The notes: a model not told the origin generated them from the letters alone. Counted from the first letter of the stretch, positions 10,490-19,854 are shown. The stretch is DNA of 64,000 bases from CAZKFN01 sp964552035 (GCA_964552035.1 CAZKFN010000001.1:128055-192054); one strand, 5' to 3'. Made by a program: numbers and translations.

Positions 10490-11593
10490 ATGTATTCAGA
10501 TAAATTCACCTCTCACCACTTTAAAAATAAGGATAAAAACAAGTTTTCAAAGACATTAATAAAGCGTGTAAACCAATATTTCAAACAAAATAAAATTAGT
10601 AAGAAAGGAAATTTTAGGATGCATCTAAAGACCATTATCCTTTTTGCTTCATTTGTAGTTCCTTATTTAATTCTTATATTAATAGAGGTTCCTACTTGGA
10701 CTACATTCTTACTACTTACCTTTATTGGTTTGGGATATGCAGGGATAGGAATGTCGGTTATGCACGATGCTAATCACGGAGCTTATTCTAAAAGGAAAAA
10801 TGTAAATACCACTTTAGGTTATGTCCTAAACTTTATAGGTGCAAACAAATATAACTGGGAAATACAACACAATGTGTTGCACCACACCTATACCAATATT
10901 TATGGTTTGGATGAAGATATTGAAAATGGAAACCTATTCAGGCTTTCACCTTATTCTAAATTAAAGTGGTACCATAAATTCCAACATATTTATGCGTGGT
11001 TTTTATATTCTGTAGGCACATTATTTTGGGTAATTTTAAAAGATTTCACACAAATAGCCCGGATTAAAAGGCAAGGACTTTATAATAAAAAGAAAGATAA
11101 CTTGTCTAAAGAAGTAGTTATAATGATTCTTTCCAAACTGTTTTATTTCAGTTATGTTTTCGCTGTTCCATTAATTTTTACCTCCTATTCTTTTTGGGGC
11201 ATTTTGTTAGCTTTCGTATATACACATCTTGTTGCAGGATTTTTGTTGGGATTAACTTTCCAATTAGCACATATTGTAAGTGATACCGAATATTTAAATA
11301 AACAAGATAATAATTCGATAAATAGAAGTTGGTTTGTTCATCAAATATATACCACTGCAAACTTTGCTAAAGAAAGTAAAATTTTGAATTGGTATTTTGG
11401 GGGCTTAAATTTTCAAATAGAACATCACCTTTTCCCTGGAATCTGTCACGTTCATTACCATAACATAGCAGCTATTGTTAAACAAACAGCTAAGGAATTT
11501 AGTTTGCCTTATAATGAATACAAAACAATGGGAAATGCCATTCACTCTCATTATAGGATCTTGAAAAGATTTACTCAACTAAAAAAGGAGTAA
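10490..11593 (+). CDS. Membrane fatty acid desaturase
   Basis: A 367-residue integral membrane desaturase that would introduce a cis double bond into acyl chains using a di-iron centre. All three histidine boxes are present: HDANH at residues 92-96, HNVLHH at 127-132, and QIEHH at 309-313. The Q at the start of the third box is the form seen in front-end (delta-5/delta-6-like) and linoleoyl-CoA desaturase relatives. No fused cytochrome b5 domain is present. Hydrophobic segments near residues 47-87 and 205-250 fit the four-helix topology. It is followed at once by a terminator overlapping its stop codon. The position of desaturation cannot be read from sequence. Confidence 0.92.
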   Translation: MYSDKFTSHHFKNKDKNKFSKTLIKRVNQYFKQNKISKKGNFRMHLKTIILFASFVVPYLILILIEVPTWTTFLLLTFIGLGYAGIGMSVMHDANHGAYSKRKNVNTTLGYVLNFIGANKYNWEIQHNVLHHTYTNIYGLDEDIENGNLFRLSPYSKLKWYHKFQHIYAWFLYSVGTLFWVILKDFTQIARIKRQGLYNKKKDNLSKEVVIMILSKLFYFSYVFAVPLIFTSYSFWGILLAFVYTHLVAGFLLGLTFQLAHIVSDTEYLNKQDNNSINRSWFVHQIYTTANFAKESKILNWYFGGLNFQIEHHLFPGICHVHYHNIAAIVKQTAKEFSLPYNEYKTMGNAIHSHYRILKRFTQLKKE

Positions 11594-11611
11594 TTTGTCC
11601 ATTCCTTTTTT
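11581..11611 (+). terminator. Terminator overlapping the desaturase stop codon
   Basis: A 9-bp stem AAAAAAGGA / TCCTTTTTT with a 13-base loop ends in a T-tract. The stem starts in the last codons of the desaturase gene. Confidence 0.6.
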
Positions 11612-11744
11612 GTTGGCAATGTTGATAAGCTTAACAGAACAGACTAAAATAACAATAGGCTGAACTGTGCTAAAAAAATAAAATGATTTAAAACATTGGC
11701 TTTATGAATCAAACAAAAAACTTAAACAATAGGTTGTATATTCG

Positions 11745-12728
11745 ATGATCCTTCGATTTACAGCATCTACCGATTTTGATTTCATCACCCAGTTTGCGGA
11801 GTTGATTAATATGCCCATCAAAGACAATGTGTTGGAAATACCCAAAAGCATGGGTGAAGGGTTTGTACGCCGGATAACTTTTGGTAATGATTATAGATTA
11901 CTGATGCACCGCTATACGCTGAAAGAAGATTTTGTCATTCAACGTGACCCGACACTAGAGATGAATGATCTGCTGAGCATCTTTTTCTACAACAACGAAC
12001 AATCGTTAGAGATGAAATTCAATGAAGACGGCTATGTTCCGTTTTCACAAAACAGCAATTCGGCCGTACAAGTTACCACCAACGATTTCAGTTCTACCAT
12101 CCGTTTCCCAGCTCATACGCCCACCCAATACATGGTCATCGGAATTACTACTTCAAAACTCAGAACGCTGTTGTCAATCGAAAATGCGAATGCCACCATA
12201 AAAACTATCACCACCGAAAACGCTTCTTTTTTGTTTTTTGAAAGTTTAGATGCAGAGATGAAGCTGCTCTTAAAAAATATCGCTAATACAACTATGAGCG
12301 AAACGTTGAACAATTTCTACGTACAAATCAAAGTATTAGAGCTTTTGTATTTGCTGTTTAGAAAATTATCCATACGGGACAATAAAGACCATCGAAACAT
12401 CAACAATGCCGATGCAGAAAAACTGATGATGATAAGAAATGAAGTCCTGGCAGATTTGAGTTCGCCGCCAGTTTTAAAAGAATTGTCTCAAATGGCCTCT
12501 ATGAGCAAAACCAAATTAAATCAACTCTTCAAGCAAACTTTTGGCAATTCAATTTACAATTACTTCCAAACCGCACGGATGGAGGAAGCCGCTTTTCTTT
12601 TGAAACAAGCCAACCGTTCAGTTTCCGAAACAGGCTATGAACTCGGTTTTTCTAACCTGAGCCATTTTAGTCGATTGTTCAAAAAACACTTTGGAATGAC
12701 TCCGAAGAAATATTCGGTGGAAGGGTAG
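11745..12728 (+). CDS. AraC-family transcriptional regulator
   Basis: A 327-residue regulator. The C-terminal 100 residues hold two helix-turn-helix motifs typical of AraC/XylS: LKELSQMASMSKTKLNQLFKQ and the family signature SVSETGYELGFSNLSHFSRLFKKHFGMTPKKY. The N-terminal 220 residues are a cupin-like sensor region without a recognised ligand. It marks the start of the higher-GC accessory region and is followed by the first repeat block. A likely target is the oxidoreductase cluster beginning at 15.99 kb, but this is inferred from position only. Confidence 0.92.
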   Translation: MILRFTASTDFDFITQFAELINMPIKDNVLEIPKSMGEGFVRRITFGNDYRLLMHRYTLKEDFVIQRDPTLEMNDLLSIFFYNNEQSLEMKFNEDGYVPFSQNSNSAVQVTTNDFSSTIRFPAHTPTQYMVIGITTSKLRTLLSIENANATIKTITTENASFLFFESLDAEMKLLLKNIANTTMSETLNNFYVQIKVLELLYLLFRKLSIRDNKDHRNINNADAEKLMMIRNEVLADLSSPPVLKELSQMASMSKTKLNQLFKQTFGNSIYNYFQTARMEEAAFLLKQANRSVSETGYELGFSNLSHFSRLFKKHFGMTPKKYSVEG

Positions 12729-12739
12729 TACGATTATTC

Positions 12740-13180
12740 GCAAAATCCGCGGGAGAAAAAAGCTTTCCTGTAATAAATGTTTTCCCGCAGATAGCGCAGA
12801 TAACCGCAGAAAGATGTTGTCTATAGATTAATGCAGAAGAGGAAATCCGCGATCATCAGCGGAATCCGAGGGAGAATAAAAAGTTTTCTCGTAATAAATG
12901 TTTTCCCGCAGATTTACGCAGAAAGGGGTGCCTGAAGATTAACGCAGAAGAAAAATCCGCGATCATCAGCGAAATCCGCGGGAGAAAAAAACTTTCCCGC
13001 AATAAATGTTTCCCGCAATAAATGTTTCCCGCAGAGAGGTTTTCCCGCAGAGAGGTTTTCCCGCAGATAGCGAAAATAACCGCAGAAAGGGGTTGCCTAT
13101 AGATTAACGCAGAAGAAAAAATCAGCGATCATCAGCGAAATCCGGGGGAGAAAAAAAATGTTTCCCTGCAGATTGTTTAA
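12740..13180. repeat. High-GC flavobacterial intergenic repeat, block A
   Basis: Several degenerate copies of a unit whose left end reads TTTTCCCGCAGATAGCGCAG and whose right end reads ATCAGCGGAATCCGCGGGAG. The ends are imperfect inverted repeats of each other, separated by about 30 bp containing a TATAGATTAATGCAGAAG-like spacer. CCCGCAG cores recur at 12784 and 12905, a period of about 120 bp. There is no coding capacity; short frames in it are artefacts of the repeat. Confidence 0.85.
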
Positions 13181-13289
13181 TTAATGAGCAGTGACGAGTT
13201 CTGGCAGGATATCTTCAAACAAGTGTTTGCCTGTGGGAAATCCCTAGGTTTTTTATGTTGTCGAGGACAAGCCATTGCTTAAAATCTTG

Positions 13290-13592
13290 TTAGGCAACGT
13301 TTTTATCCACGTGTCGCTTTATTTCGTTCAGTTCTTTTGCCTTATTTTCTTTTTCTTCTTCGATATCAAAATCATTTTGAAGACCCAGCCAGAATTTTGC
13401 AGAATTTCCAAAATATTTGCTTAATCGTAAAGCTGTGTCCGCGGTAAGTCTACGGTTTCCTTTTATAATTGCTGAAATGCGGGTTTGAGGAATTTTCAGG
13501 TCTTTGGAAAGTCGATATGCCGTAATTCCCATAGGCTCAAGGAATTCATAATTCAATATTTCTCCAGGATGAACATTTGCCAACTTTTCCAT
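13290..13592 (-). CDS. higA: HigA-family antitoxin
   Basis: A 100-residue XRE-type helix-turn-helix protein. It starts with the HigA hallmark VHPGEIL and continues with MGITAYRLSKDLKIPQTRIS (HTH) and TADTALRLSKYFGNSAKFWL. It would bind and neutralise HigB and repress the operon. The order is toxin first, antitoxin second, with a 10-bp gap, as is typical of hig loci. Repeat blocks flank the pair on both sides, so it sits in a repeat-bounded cassette. Confidence 0.92.
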   Translation of the reverse strand: MEKLANVHPGEILNYEFLEPMGITAYRLSKDLKIPQTRISAIIKGNRRLTADTALRLSKYFGNSAKFWLGLQNDFDIEEEKENKAKELNEIKRHVDKNVA

Positions 13593-13602
13593 TTTCTATT
13601 TT

Positions 13603-13884
13603 TTAATGATAATCAATTATTTCTACTTCACTTGCGTTTCCTTTATCCCATAAAAAGATAATTCTCCATTGTTTGTTAATCCGAATACTGTAAAATTCGC
13701 TTAATTTTCCGGTTAGTTTTTCAAGTCGGTTGGATGGTGGAATTCGCAAATCGGAAATATCTTGCGAATTGTTCAACATTCTTAGTTTCCGGCGTCCAAC
13801 GTTTTGAATCTCAATCGGCATTTTCTTAACTTGGATTCCCTTCCAAATTTGTTCGGTTTCTTTTGAGCCGAAAGTTACTATCAT
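13603..13884 (-). CDS. higB: HigB-family toxin (RelE/ParE superfamily)
   Basis: A 93-residue ribosome-dependent mRNA endonuclease-type toxin. The sequence contains the usual ending of the fold (YSIRINKQWRIIFLWDKG...VEIIDYH) and the LRIPPSNRLEKLTGKL segment common to HigB proteins. The basic Arg/Lys residues in this C-terminal strand region are the expected active-site side chains. higA follows it. Confidence 0.92.
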   Translation of the reverse strand: MIVTFGSKETEQIWKGIQVKKMPIEIQNVGRRKLRMLNNSQDISDLRIPPSNRLEKLTGKLSEFYSIRINKQWRIIFLWDKGNASEVEIIDYH

Positions 13885-13893
13885 ACCTTTTTA

Positions 13894-13913
13894 CGTTACT
13901 AACGCCAAAGGTA
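13894..13913 (-). promoter_or_regulatory. Candidate higBA promoter and operator
   Basis: On the minus strand TACCTTTG (13913-13906) matches the -7 consensus. Immediately downstream, between it and the higB start, is a 5-1-5 palindrome CGTTACTAACG (13894-13904), a plausible HigA site that would overlap the transcription start. A -33 element is not evident. Confidence 0.4.
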
Positions 13914-13961
13914 AGTATATTTTTAAATATTTGCGGAGTTTTTTCAAATGTTTTCTAAGAA

Positions 13962-14195
13962 TGTTTTCCTGCAGATAGCGCAGATTTACGCAGAAAGGTT
14001 TTCCCGCAGATAGCGCAAATAACCGCAGAAAGGGGTTGTCTATAGATTAATACAAAGAAAAAATCCGCGATCATCAGCGGAATCCGCGGGAGAATAAAAA
14101 GCTTTTCCGCAATGAATGTTTTCCGCAGATAGCGCAGATAACCGCAGAAAGAGGTTGTCTATAGATTAATGCAGAAGAAAAATCAGCGAGAGAAT
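13962..14195. repeat. High-GC intergenic repeat, block B
   Basis: Two to three copies of the same unit as in block A (CCCGCAGATAGCGCAAATAA, then GCGATCATCAGCGGAATCCG), lying between higB and the AAA ATPase gene. The last copy is truncated on the right (AATCAGCGAGAGAATAAAAA). Confidence 0.85.
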
Positions 14196-14280
14196 AAAAA
14201 TAAGCGTTAAATCATCAATATTGCTCTTTGCGGAAAGTATAAAGTTCATTTCATTGCTTTATAGAATCAGCATTATTCTG

Positions 14281-14288
14281 TATATTTG
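14281..14288 (+). promoter_or_regulatory. Candidate -7 element of the ATPase gene
   Basis: TATATTTG fits TAnnTTTG; a TTG lies 24 bp upstream at 14254. It is 19 bp before the ATG at 14308 and therefore supports that start over the upstream TTG at 14221. Confidence 0.45.
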
Positions 14289-14307
14289 CTTCTTATATAA
14301 ATCAGTT

Positions 14308-15498
14308 ATGGAAAGTTTAATATTAGAATTTCAAATAAAAATAGCTCAAGTATCTTTAGATATACAACGATATCTGTTGCATCAAATAGATAGAAACAAC
14401 CGCCTTATAGCCATCAAAGGTGCACGGGGAGCTGGAAAGACCACCTTGCTTATACAGCTTGCCAAGTTGTATTTACCGCTGCCTTCTACACTCTATGTGA
14501 GTTTGGATCATGTTTATTTCTATGAGCATAAACTGTATGATTTGGCCAAGCAATTTGCGCTGTTTGGTGGCAAGTATCTGTTGCTGGATGAGGTGCACAA
14601 ATACCCCCATTGGTCAAGAGAAATCAAACTTATTTATGATAATTTTCCTGAGCTGAATGTTATTTTCACCTCCTCCTCTATGCTCGAAATATATCAATCT
14701 GAATCGGATTTGAGCCGGAGGGCGGTAAGTTATTATTTGAAAGAATTGTCTTTCAGAGAGTTTATCCTGTTTGAAACGAAAAAGACATTTCCGACGTATT
14801 CGCTGACAGAAATTATAGAAAACCACAATGCCATTGCAACGGACCTTATTCATCAGATCAAACCCTTGCCCTTATTTGATAAATATCTGAAAACAGGCGT
14901 TTATCCATATTACAGGGAAAATGAAGCGTTTTATATTCAGAAATTACAAAATACAATTAACCTTATCATTGAAATAGATATCCATGCCGTGGAAGAGTTG
15001 CAGTATGAGACCTTAATCAGACTAAAAAAATTACTGATTACAATCGCTTCAAGTGTGCCTTTTACGCCGAACATTTCAAAACTGAGTGAAAAGGTGGGGC
15101 TTTCCCGCAATATGTTGGTGAAAAGTATAAAAATTTTAGAGCGTGCCGGCTTGGTTAATGAGTTGTATAAAGATACTTCGGGCATCGGCGTATTGACCAA
15201 ACCCGAGAAACTGTTTTTGAACAACAGTAATCTGATGTATGCTTTGGCAAAAGAAAACACGAATACGGGCAATGTTCGTGAAACGTTTTTTGTCAACCAA
15301 TTCAAAGGCTTGCATAAGATAAACCTTTCTAAAACCGCCGATTTTTTGATTGACAACCGCTATACATTTGAAATTGGAGGAAAAACTAAATCCCGAAAAC
15401 AAATAGCGGGATTAGAAAACGCCTATGTAGCCAAAGATAATATTGAAATCGGATTTGGGAATATGATTCCAGTTTGGCTTTTTGGATTTATGTATTAG
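14308..15498 (+). CDS. AAA-family ATPase with C-terminal DUF4143-like domain
   Basis: A 396-residue ATPase of the AAA_14/DUF4143 group. Walker A is GARGAGKTT, Walker B is LLLDEVH, and a sensor-like segment NVIFTSSSMLEIY follows. The middle holds a winged-helix-like stretch (NISKLSEKVGLSRNMLVKSIKILERAGLV), and the C-terminal part (ADFLIDNRYTFEIGGK) looks like the degenerate nuclease-fold end of these proteins. The start at 14308 was chosen because of the promoter just upstream; the first 29 codons of the longer frame read as non-coding. The cellular role of this family is poorly known. It is flanked by repeat blocks on both sides. Confidence 0.85.
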   Translation: MESLILEFQIKIAQVSLDIQRYLLHQIDRNNRLIAIKGARGAGKTTLLIQLAKLYLPLPSTLYVSLDHVYFYEHKLYDLAKQFALFGGKYLLLDEVHKYPHWSREIKLIYDNFPELNVIFTSSSMLEIYQSESDLSRRAVSYYLKELSFREFILFETKKTFPTYSLTEIIENHNAIATDLIHQIKPLPLFDKYLKTGVYPYYRENEAFYIQKLQNTINLIIEIDIHAVEELQYETLIRLKKLLITIASSVPFTPNISKLSEKVGLSRNMLVKSIKILERAGLVNELYKDTSGIGVLTKPEKLFLNNSNLMYALAKENTNTGNVRETFFVNQFKGLHKINLSKTADFLIDNRYTFEIGGKTKSRKQIAGLENAYVAKDNIEIGFGNMIPVWLFGFMY

Positions 15499-15516
15499 AC
15501 CACTGCTGAAGGTGTG

Positions 15517-15897
15517 GTTGAAAATCCGCGGGAGAATAAAAAGCTTTCCCTTAATAAATGTTTCCCGCAGATAGCGCAAATAACCGCAGAAAGAGGTTGC
15601 CTGTAGATTAACTCAGAAGAAAAATCGGCGATTATCAGCGGAATCAGCGGGAGAATACAAAGCTTTCCCGTAATAAATGTTTCCCGCAGATAGCGCAAAT
15701 AACCGCAGAAAGAGGTTGCCTGTAGATTAACTCAGAAGAAAAATCGGCGATTATCAGCGGAATCCGCGGGAGAAAAAAGCTTTCCTGTAATAAATGTTTT
15801 CCCGCAGATAGCGCAGATAACCGCAGAAAGAGGGTGCCTGTAGATTATGCAGAAGAAGAAATCGGCGGGCATCTGTTAAATCCGCGGGAGAATAACA
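15517..15897. repeat. High-GC intergenic repeat, block C (three tandem units)
   Basis: The best preserved tandem array: CCCGCAGATAGCGCA cores start at 15564, 15683 and 15801, giving a period of 118-119 bp. Units 1 and 2 are almost identical over their whole length, pointing to recent tandem duplication. The array ends about 95 bp before the Old Yellow Enzyme gene. Confidence 0.9.
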
Positions 15898-15992
15898 TTG
15901 TTGTTGGATAGGACTATTTTAATGCTAAATACAGCTGTTTTATACGCTTGCATCTACAGACCTTTGCTAAATCAAATTTAAAATATAGCAAA

Positions 15993-17104
15993 ATGAAAAA
16001 GTTATTATCGCCTTTCACGAAAGGTAAACTCGAATTAAAGAATCATTTGGTGATGGCACCGATGACACGTAGCCGTGCCATTGACAACCTCCCAAATGAT
16101 TTAATGGCCGCCTACTATGGTCGCCGCACCGGTGCAGGATTAATCGTTACCGAAGGTACTGCACCCACACCCGAAGCATTAGGTTATCCAAGGATCCCCG
16201 GTGCTTTTAGTCCGCAACAGGTGGAAGGCTGGAAATCCGTTACAACCAATGTACATCGAGACGGAACCAAAATATTCCTTCAACTGATGCACGTCGGGCG
16301 GATTGGTCATATGGACAATCTCCCCAAAGATGTTTCTTTAGTAAGCCCTACTGCACAAAAAGCTGTAGGACAGATTTTTACCGATACCAAAGGCTTGCAG
16401 GATTTCTCTGAGCCTGTGGAACTTACCAAAGATGGAATCAAGCGTGTTGTTGATGGTTTTGTGTTGGCCTCCCAAAATGCCATTGAAGCAGGATTTGACG
16501 GCGTGGAAATTCACGGTGCCAACGGATATTTATTGGAGCAATTTCTAAACCCTAATGTCAATACCCGTACGGATGTGAATATGGGGGAGACCTTGAAAAT
16601 CGAAGCCGACTGACCATTGAGGTGGTCCGGGCAATAGCACAGACTATCGGAAGTGAAAAAGTGGGCATCCGTTTTTCGCCCTTCTCCAAACTCGGCGATT
16701 TGGCGCTTTATGATGAAGAAGAAACCACTGCTACTTATACCTGGTTGGCAAAAAATCTGAACGATTTGGATATTGCCTACCTGCATATTGCGGTGAATGC
16801 ACCGATTGGTGAAAAAACCTTTCAGGCTATTCGAAACAACTTTTCCAGAATTATCATCCTAAGCAACGGATTGACTCCTGAAACAGGAGAAGCAGCCTTG
16901 CACGCAGGCTTTGCCGACTTAGTCGCTTTTGGTCGCTCTTTTTTATCCAATCCGGATTTTGTGGAAAAAATAGAATCCGGTGAGGCATTGAATCCTGTAG
17001 ATTACGCCCATCTCTATACAACTGGATCGGTGGGTTATATCGATTACCCGATTTTAAAATCTATTCATACTCAAAAAATTCTTAAAAATGAAATTTATCA
17101 ATAA
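15993..17104 (+). pseudogene. Old Yellow Enzyme (NemA-like alkene reductase), frameshifted
   Basis: NADH:flavin oxidoreductase of the Old Yellow Enzyme family, an FMN enzyme that reduces activated alkenes. The N-terminal part (from the ATG at 15993) has MAPMTRSRA, TEGTAPTPEALGYPRIPGAF, and HGANGYLLEQFLNPNVNTRTD with the catalytic His/Asn. Right after NTRTD the frame is lost. TGTG at 16574-16577 stands where TG is expected; removing one TG restores EYGGDLENRSRLTIEVVRA and the rest of the barrel, ending at 17104. The event is thus a 2-bp tandem duplication, either true inactivation or a sequence error. The 3' end overlaps the SDR start by 17 bp, so they form an operon. Confidence 0.88.
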
Positions 17105-17831
17105 AATAGTCATCATCACCGGCGCAGCCGGTGGTATTGGCACCGCAATCACCCAGCGCTTCTTAGATGAAGGAGCCAATGTGGTGGCCGTCGATCTCTC
17201 AACAGAAGCCTTAGAAAAATTGGCTTCTACAATGGAGAGATCCGAACATTTACTACTAGTAAAAACCGACATCAGCAGTGAGGAAAGTACCAAACAACTG
17301 TATCAACAGGTGAAGGAAAAATGGAATGCCGTAGATATCATCATCAACAATGCCGGTTGGTTTCCCTTTCTGGAATTTGATAAAATGACCTTTGCCGATT
17401 GGCGAAAAGTGATGAGCATCAATTTGGATGGCGGCTTTTTGGTCATCAAAAGTTTATGGCCGCTGCTCAAAGAAAGTAAAGCCGGCAGAATCATCAACAC
17501 CGCTTCGGGCAGTTTCTTCGATCCACCCGCCGGACAATCGCATTATGTAGCGGCAAAAGCGGGAATCATCGGATTGACGCGGGCGTTAGCTGTGGAGTTG
17601 GGCGATTATAACATCACCGTCAATGCCATTGCACCGGGATTGACCGCCACACCGATTGTGCTGAAATCTTTTCCTGCGGAATTAATCGACAAACTGGCTC
17701 AACACGGAGCCATCAAAAGGCGACAAACGCCGGACGATTTGGTAGGAATCACAGCTTTTTTGGCTTCCGACGATGCGTCATTTATCACCGGTCAAACCAT
17801 CAGTGTGGATGGCGGAAGAAGTTTTATTTAA
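17088..17831 (+). CDS. Short-chain dehydrogenase/reductase (SDR)
   Basis: A 247-residue classical SDR using NAD(P)(H). The cofactor-binding TGAAGGIG is at residues 11-18, followed by NNAG, the catalytic serine in NTASGS, and YVAAK with the catalytic Tyr and Lys. The C-terminal LASDDASFITGQTISVDGG is typical of FabG-like members. The substrate is unknown. The start lies inside the end of the Old Yellow Enzyme frame (17-bp overlap), and the catalase-like gene follows 19 bp later, so it is the second gene of an oxidoreductase operon. Confidence 0.92.
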   Translation: MKFINKIVIITGAAGGIGTAITQRFLDEGANVVAVDLSTEALEKLASTMERSEHLLLVKTDISSEESTKQLYQQVKEKWNAVDIIINNAGWFPFLEFDKMTFADWRKVMSINLDGGFLVIKSLWPLLKESKAGRIINTASGSFFDPPAGQSHYVAAKAGIIGLTRALAVELGDYNITVNAIAPGLTATPIVLKSFPAELIDKLAQHGAIKRRQTPDDLVGITAFLASDDASFITGQTISVDGGRSFI

Positions 17832-17850
17832 TCTTAAAAATGTAAAAAAA

Positions 17851-18915
17851 ATGAAAACAATAATCATTAACGGCGACAGCCGGGGCACAGGCCGAAGGAT
17901 ATCTTTGGCGGTGGCTAAAAATGCGATAAGAGTTTTAAAAATCTCAAAATTATTTATTATGGCAGCTATTCTTACAGGGGGAGTCATGGCGCAAGCTCAG
18001 GCTCAGGAGAATGCGCTCAAATCCACCCCGGCCGATCTTGTTGACGCCTTGCATACCACTTTTGGCGAACATCATGCGAGGGCAGTGCACGCCAAAGGGA
18101 TTTTTTTTGAAGGAACTTTTACTCCTTCAAAAGAGGCTTCAAAAATCACAAGAGCAAAGCATCTACAGAAAGAAGACAGCCGGGTAATCGTTCGTTTTTC
18201 CGACTTTACCGGGATACCCGACATACCGGATAATGCAGGGCCTGCCAATCCAAGGGGATTTGCCGTCAAATTCATTTCGCCGGACGGATCCACAACGGAT
18301 ATCGTAGGTCATAGCTTCAACGGCTTTCCTACTGCCAACACGGATCAATTTCACGAGCTGTTGCTTTCCATTGCACACAGCGGTGCGGATGCGCCATTGC
18401 CTACCGAGTTGGATGGCTTTCTATCGGCACACCCCCTTGCGAAAACATTTCTGACTACCCAAAAGCTGCCTGCGAGTTATGCTACCATTGCATACTTTGG
18501 AGTGAATGCTTTTAAGTTTACCAACAGCAAGGGAACTTCCCATTTTATCAGGTACCAATTCGTGCCTCAGAATGAAGAGTTGCTCACGGCTGATCAGTAT
18601 GAAAAAGAGAATGCCAATTACTTAATCAACGACATTCAAAAATGCGTAGCGGCGCAGCCGGTCATCTTTAAAATGTATGCGCAAATTGCAGAACCGGGTG
18701 ATGTGATTGATGATCCTTCCATAGCCTGGCCCGACTCCAGAGAGAAAGTTTTACTGGGAACAATCACCATCACAAAACTGGCAGATAATTCGGAGGCAGC
18801 AGATAAGGCGCTGTATTTTATTCCTAATAATATACCGGATGGCATTGAAGCGGCTGATCCTATGATTGACTTCAGATCAAAAACCTATCCGATTTCGGTA
18901 AAACAAAGACAGTAA
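17851..18915 (+). CDS. Catalase-family peroxidase (SrpA-like) with an SDR-like N-terminus
   Basis: A heme catalase-related protein of 354 residues from the ATG at 17851. Catalase features are the distal histidine region HARAVHAKGIFFEGTFTP, VRFSDFTGIPDIPDNAGPANPRGFAVKF, and GFPTANTDQFHELL. It is the short, often exported SrpA-type form. An odd N-terminus precedes this: the first 23 residues (MKTIIINGDSRGTG... AVAKNA) look like the start of an SDR Rossmann fold, and only then comes a hydrophobic, signal-peptide-like stretch (LFIMAAILTGGVMAQAQAQ). This suggests fusion of a neighbouring SDR start to the catalase reading frame; the ancestral start may have been near residue 30. The position in the operon, after the SDR gene, fits such an event. 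Confidence 0.85.
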   Translation: MKTIIINGDSRGTGRRISLAVAKNAIRVLKISKLFIMAAILTGGVMAQAQAQENALKSTPADLVDALHTTFGEHHARAVHAKGIFFEGTFTPSKEASKITRAKHLQKEDSRVIVRFSDFTGIPDIPDNAGPANPRGFAVKFISPDGSTTDIVGHSFNGFPTANTDQFHELLLSIAHSGADAPLPTELDGFLSAHPLAKTFLTTQKLPASYATIAYFGVNAFKFTNSKGTSHFIRYQFVPQNEELLTADQYEKENANYLINDIQKCVAAQPVIFKMYAQIAEPGDVIDDPSIAWPDSREKVLLGTITITKLADNSEAADKALYFIPNNIPDGIEAADPMIDFRSKTYPISVKQRQ

Positions 18916-18940
18916 TTTTTTCACCTAAAAAATAATAAAA

Positions 18941-19714
18941 ATGAAAACAATAATTGATAAAACCCAAAGAATGGGCAGACAACGTGGCGGTTTTGGGATA
19001 CAAATTTTGTATCCTGGCCTCAGCCGCCCCGAATTAAACGACACCGGATTTGCCACCATTGGCAGAATAGACCATGCCCATATTTTACCGGGCACCTTGA
19101 TTCCGATGCACCCGCATATTGACGATGAGATACTCACCTATTTGAGGAGTGGAAAAGTAAACCACTTAGATTCGGAAGGAATAACCGAAACAATATCCAA
19201 CCGAAAGCTGATGCTGATGAATGCCGGGGCCAGTTTCTTTCATGAAGAATTGGTATTGGAAGAAGGCGGTAACCTACAGGGATTGCAAATTTTTATTCGC
19301 CCTGAAATAGCGTCCTTGAACCCCAAAGTTCAGTTTTTGGATTTGGAAGATGTGTACAGTGTCAACCAATGGCGAAAAATTGCCGGTCCGAAAAAAGAGG
19401 ATTCGTTGATTATCAGAAGTCAAACGCAGATATTGGATTTGCGATTAGAGAAAGATAAATTCATCGACTTGCCCAAAGCTTCTCAAGATGATGAGACATT
19501 CTTATTTTACGTTTTTGACGGAAAAATAAAGGTAGATGAAAACATCATTTTAGAAGCCGGAGACAGCATGCTTATCGAAAAAGAAAGCCCCAAATTTCAG
19601 GCATTAGAAATCAGTGATTTGGTGCTTTTTACTACCCAACCCACGGCGGCTCATTTTGACGGTGGCATGTACAGCGGCAATCTGAAACGCTTGGTTGAGC
19701 ATTCAATAGCTTAG
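18941..19714 (+). CDS. Pirin family protein
   Basis: A 257-residue two-cupin protein. The N-terminal cupin carries the metal-ligand pattern of pirins (ILPGTLIPMHPHIDDEILTYL...), with His-x-His and Glu ligands, and the C-terminal half is a second, degenerate cupin. Bacterial pirins are variously reported as quercetin dioxygenases or regulators; which applies here is unknown. It follows the catalase-like gene by 25 bp and is the last gene of the oxidoreductase operon. The gene starts with nearly the same 14 bases (ATGAAAACAATAAT) as the catalase-like gene. Confidence 0.85.
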   Translation: MKTIIDKTQRMGRQRGGFGIQILYPGLSRPELNDTGFATIGRIDHAHILPGTLIPMHPHIDDEILTYLRSGKVNHLDSEGITETISNRKLMLMNAGASFFHEELVLEEGGNLQGLQIFIRPEIASLNPKVQFLDLEDVYSVNQWRKIAGPKKEDSLIIRSQTQILDLRLEKDKFIDLPKASQDDETFLFYVFDGKIKVDENIILEAGDSMLIEKESPKFQALEISDLVLFTTQPTAAHFDGGMYSGNLKRLVEHSIA

Positions 19715-19854
19715 CCTTGGAAGTAGCATAGACTCATTTGAAATTATTGATTAAAAAATAAATAAGATGATTGGATGGTCTGCAAAACATCATGATGAAA
19801 TATCACAGGTGCACACCCTTTATTTTTTCGTAAATACGTTCAAATGTTTGCTTA

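Noticed and set aside
15495..15698. 67-codon minus-strand frame after the ATPase
   Set aside because: It consists of translated repeat units of block C.
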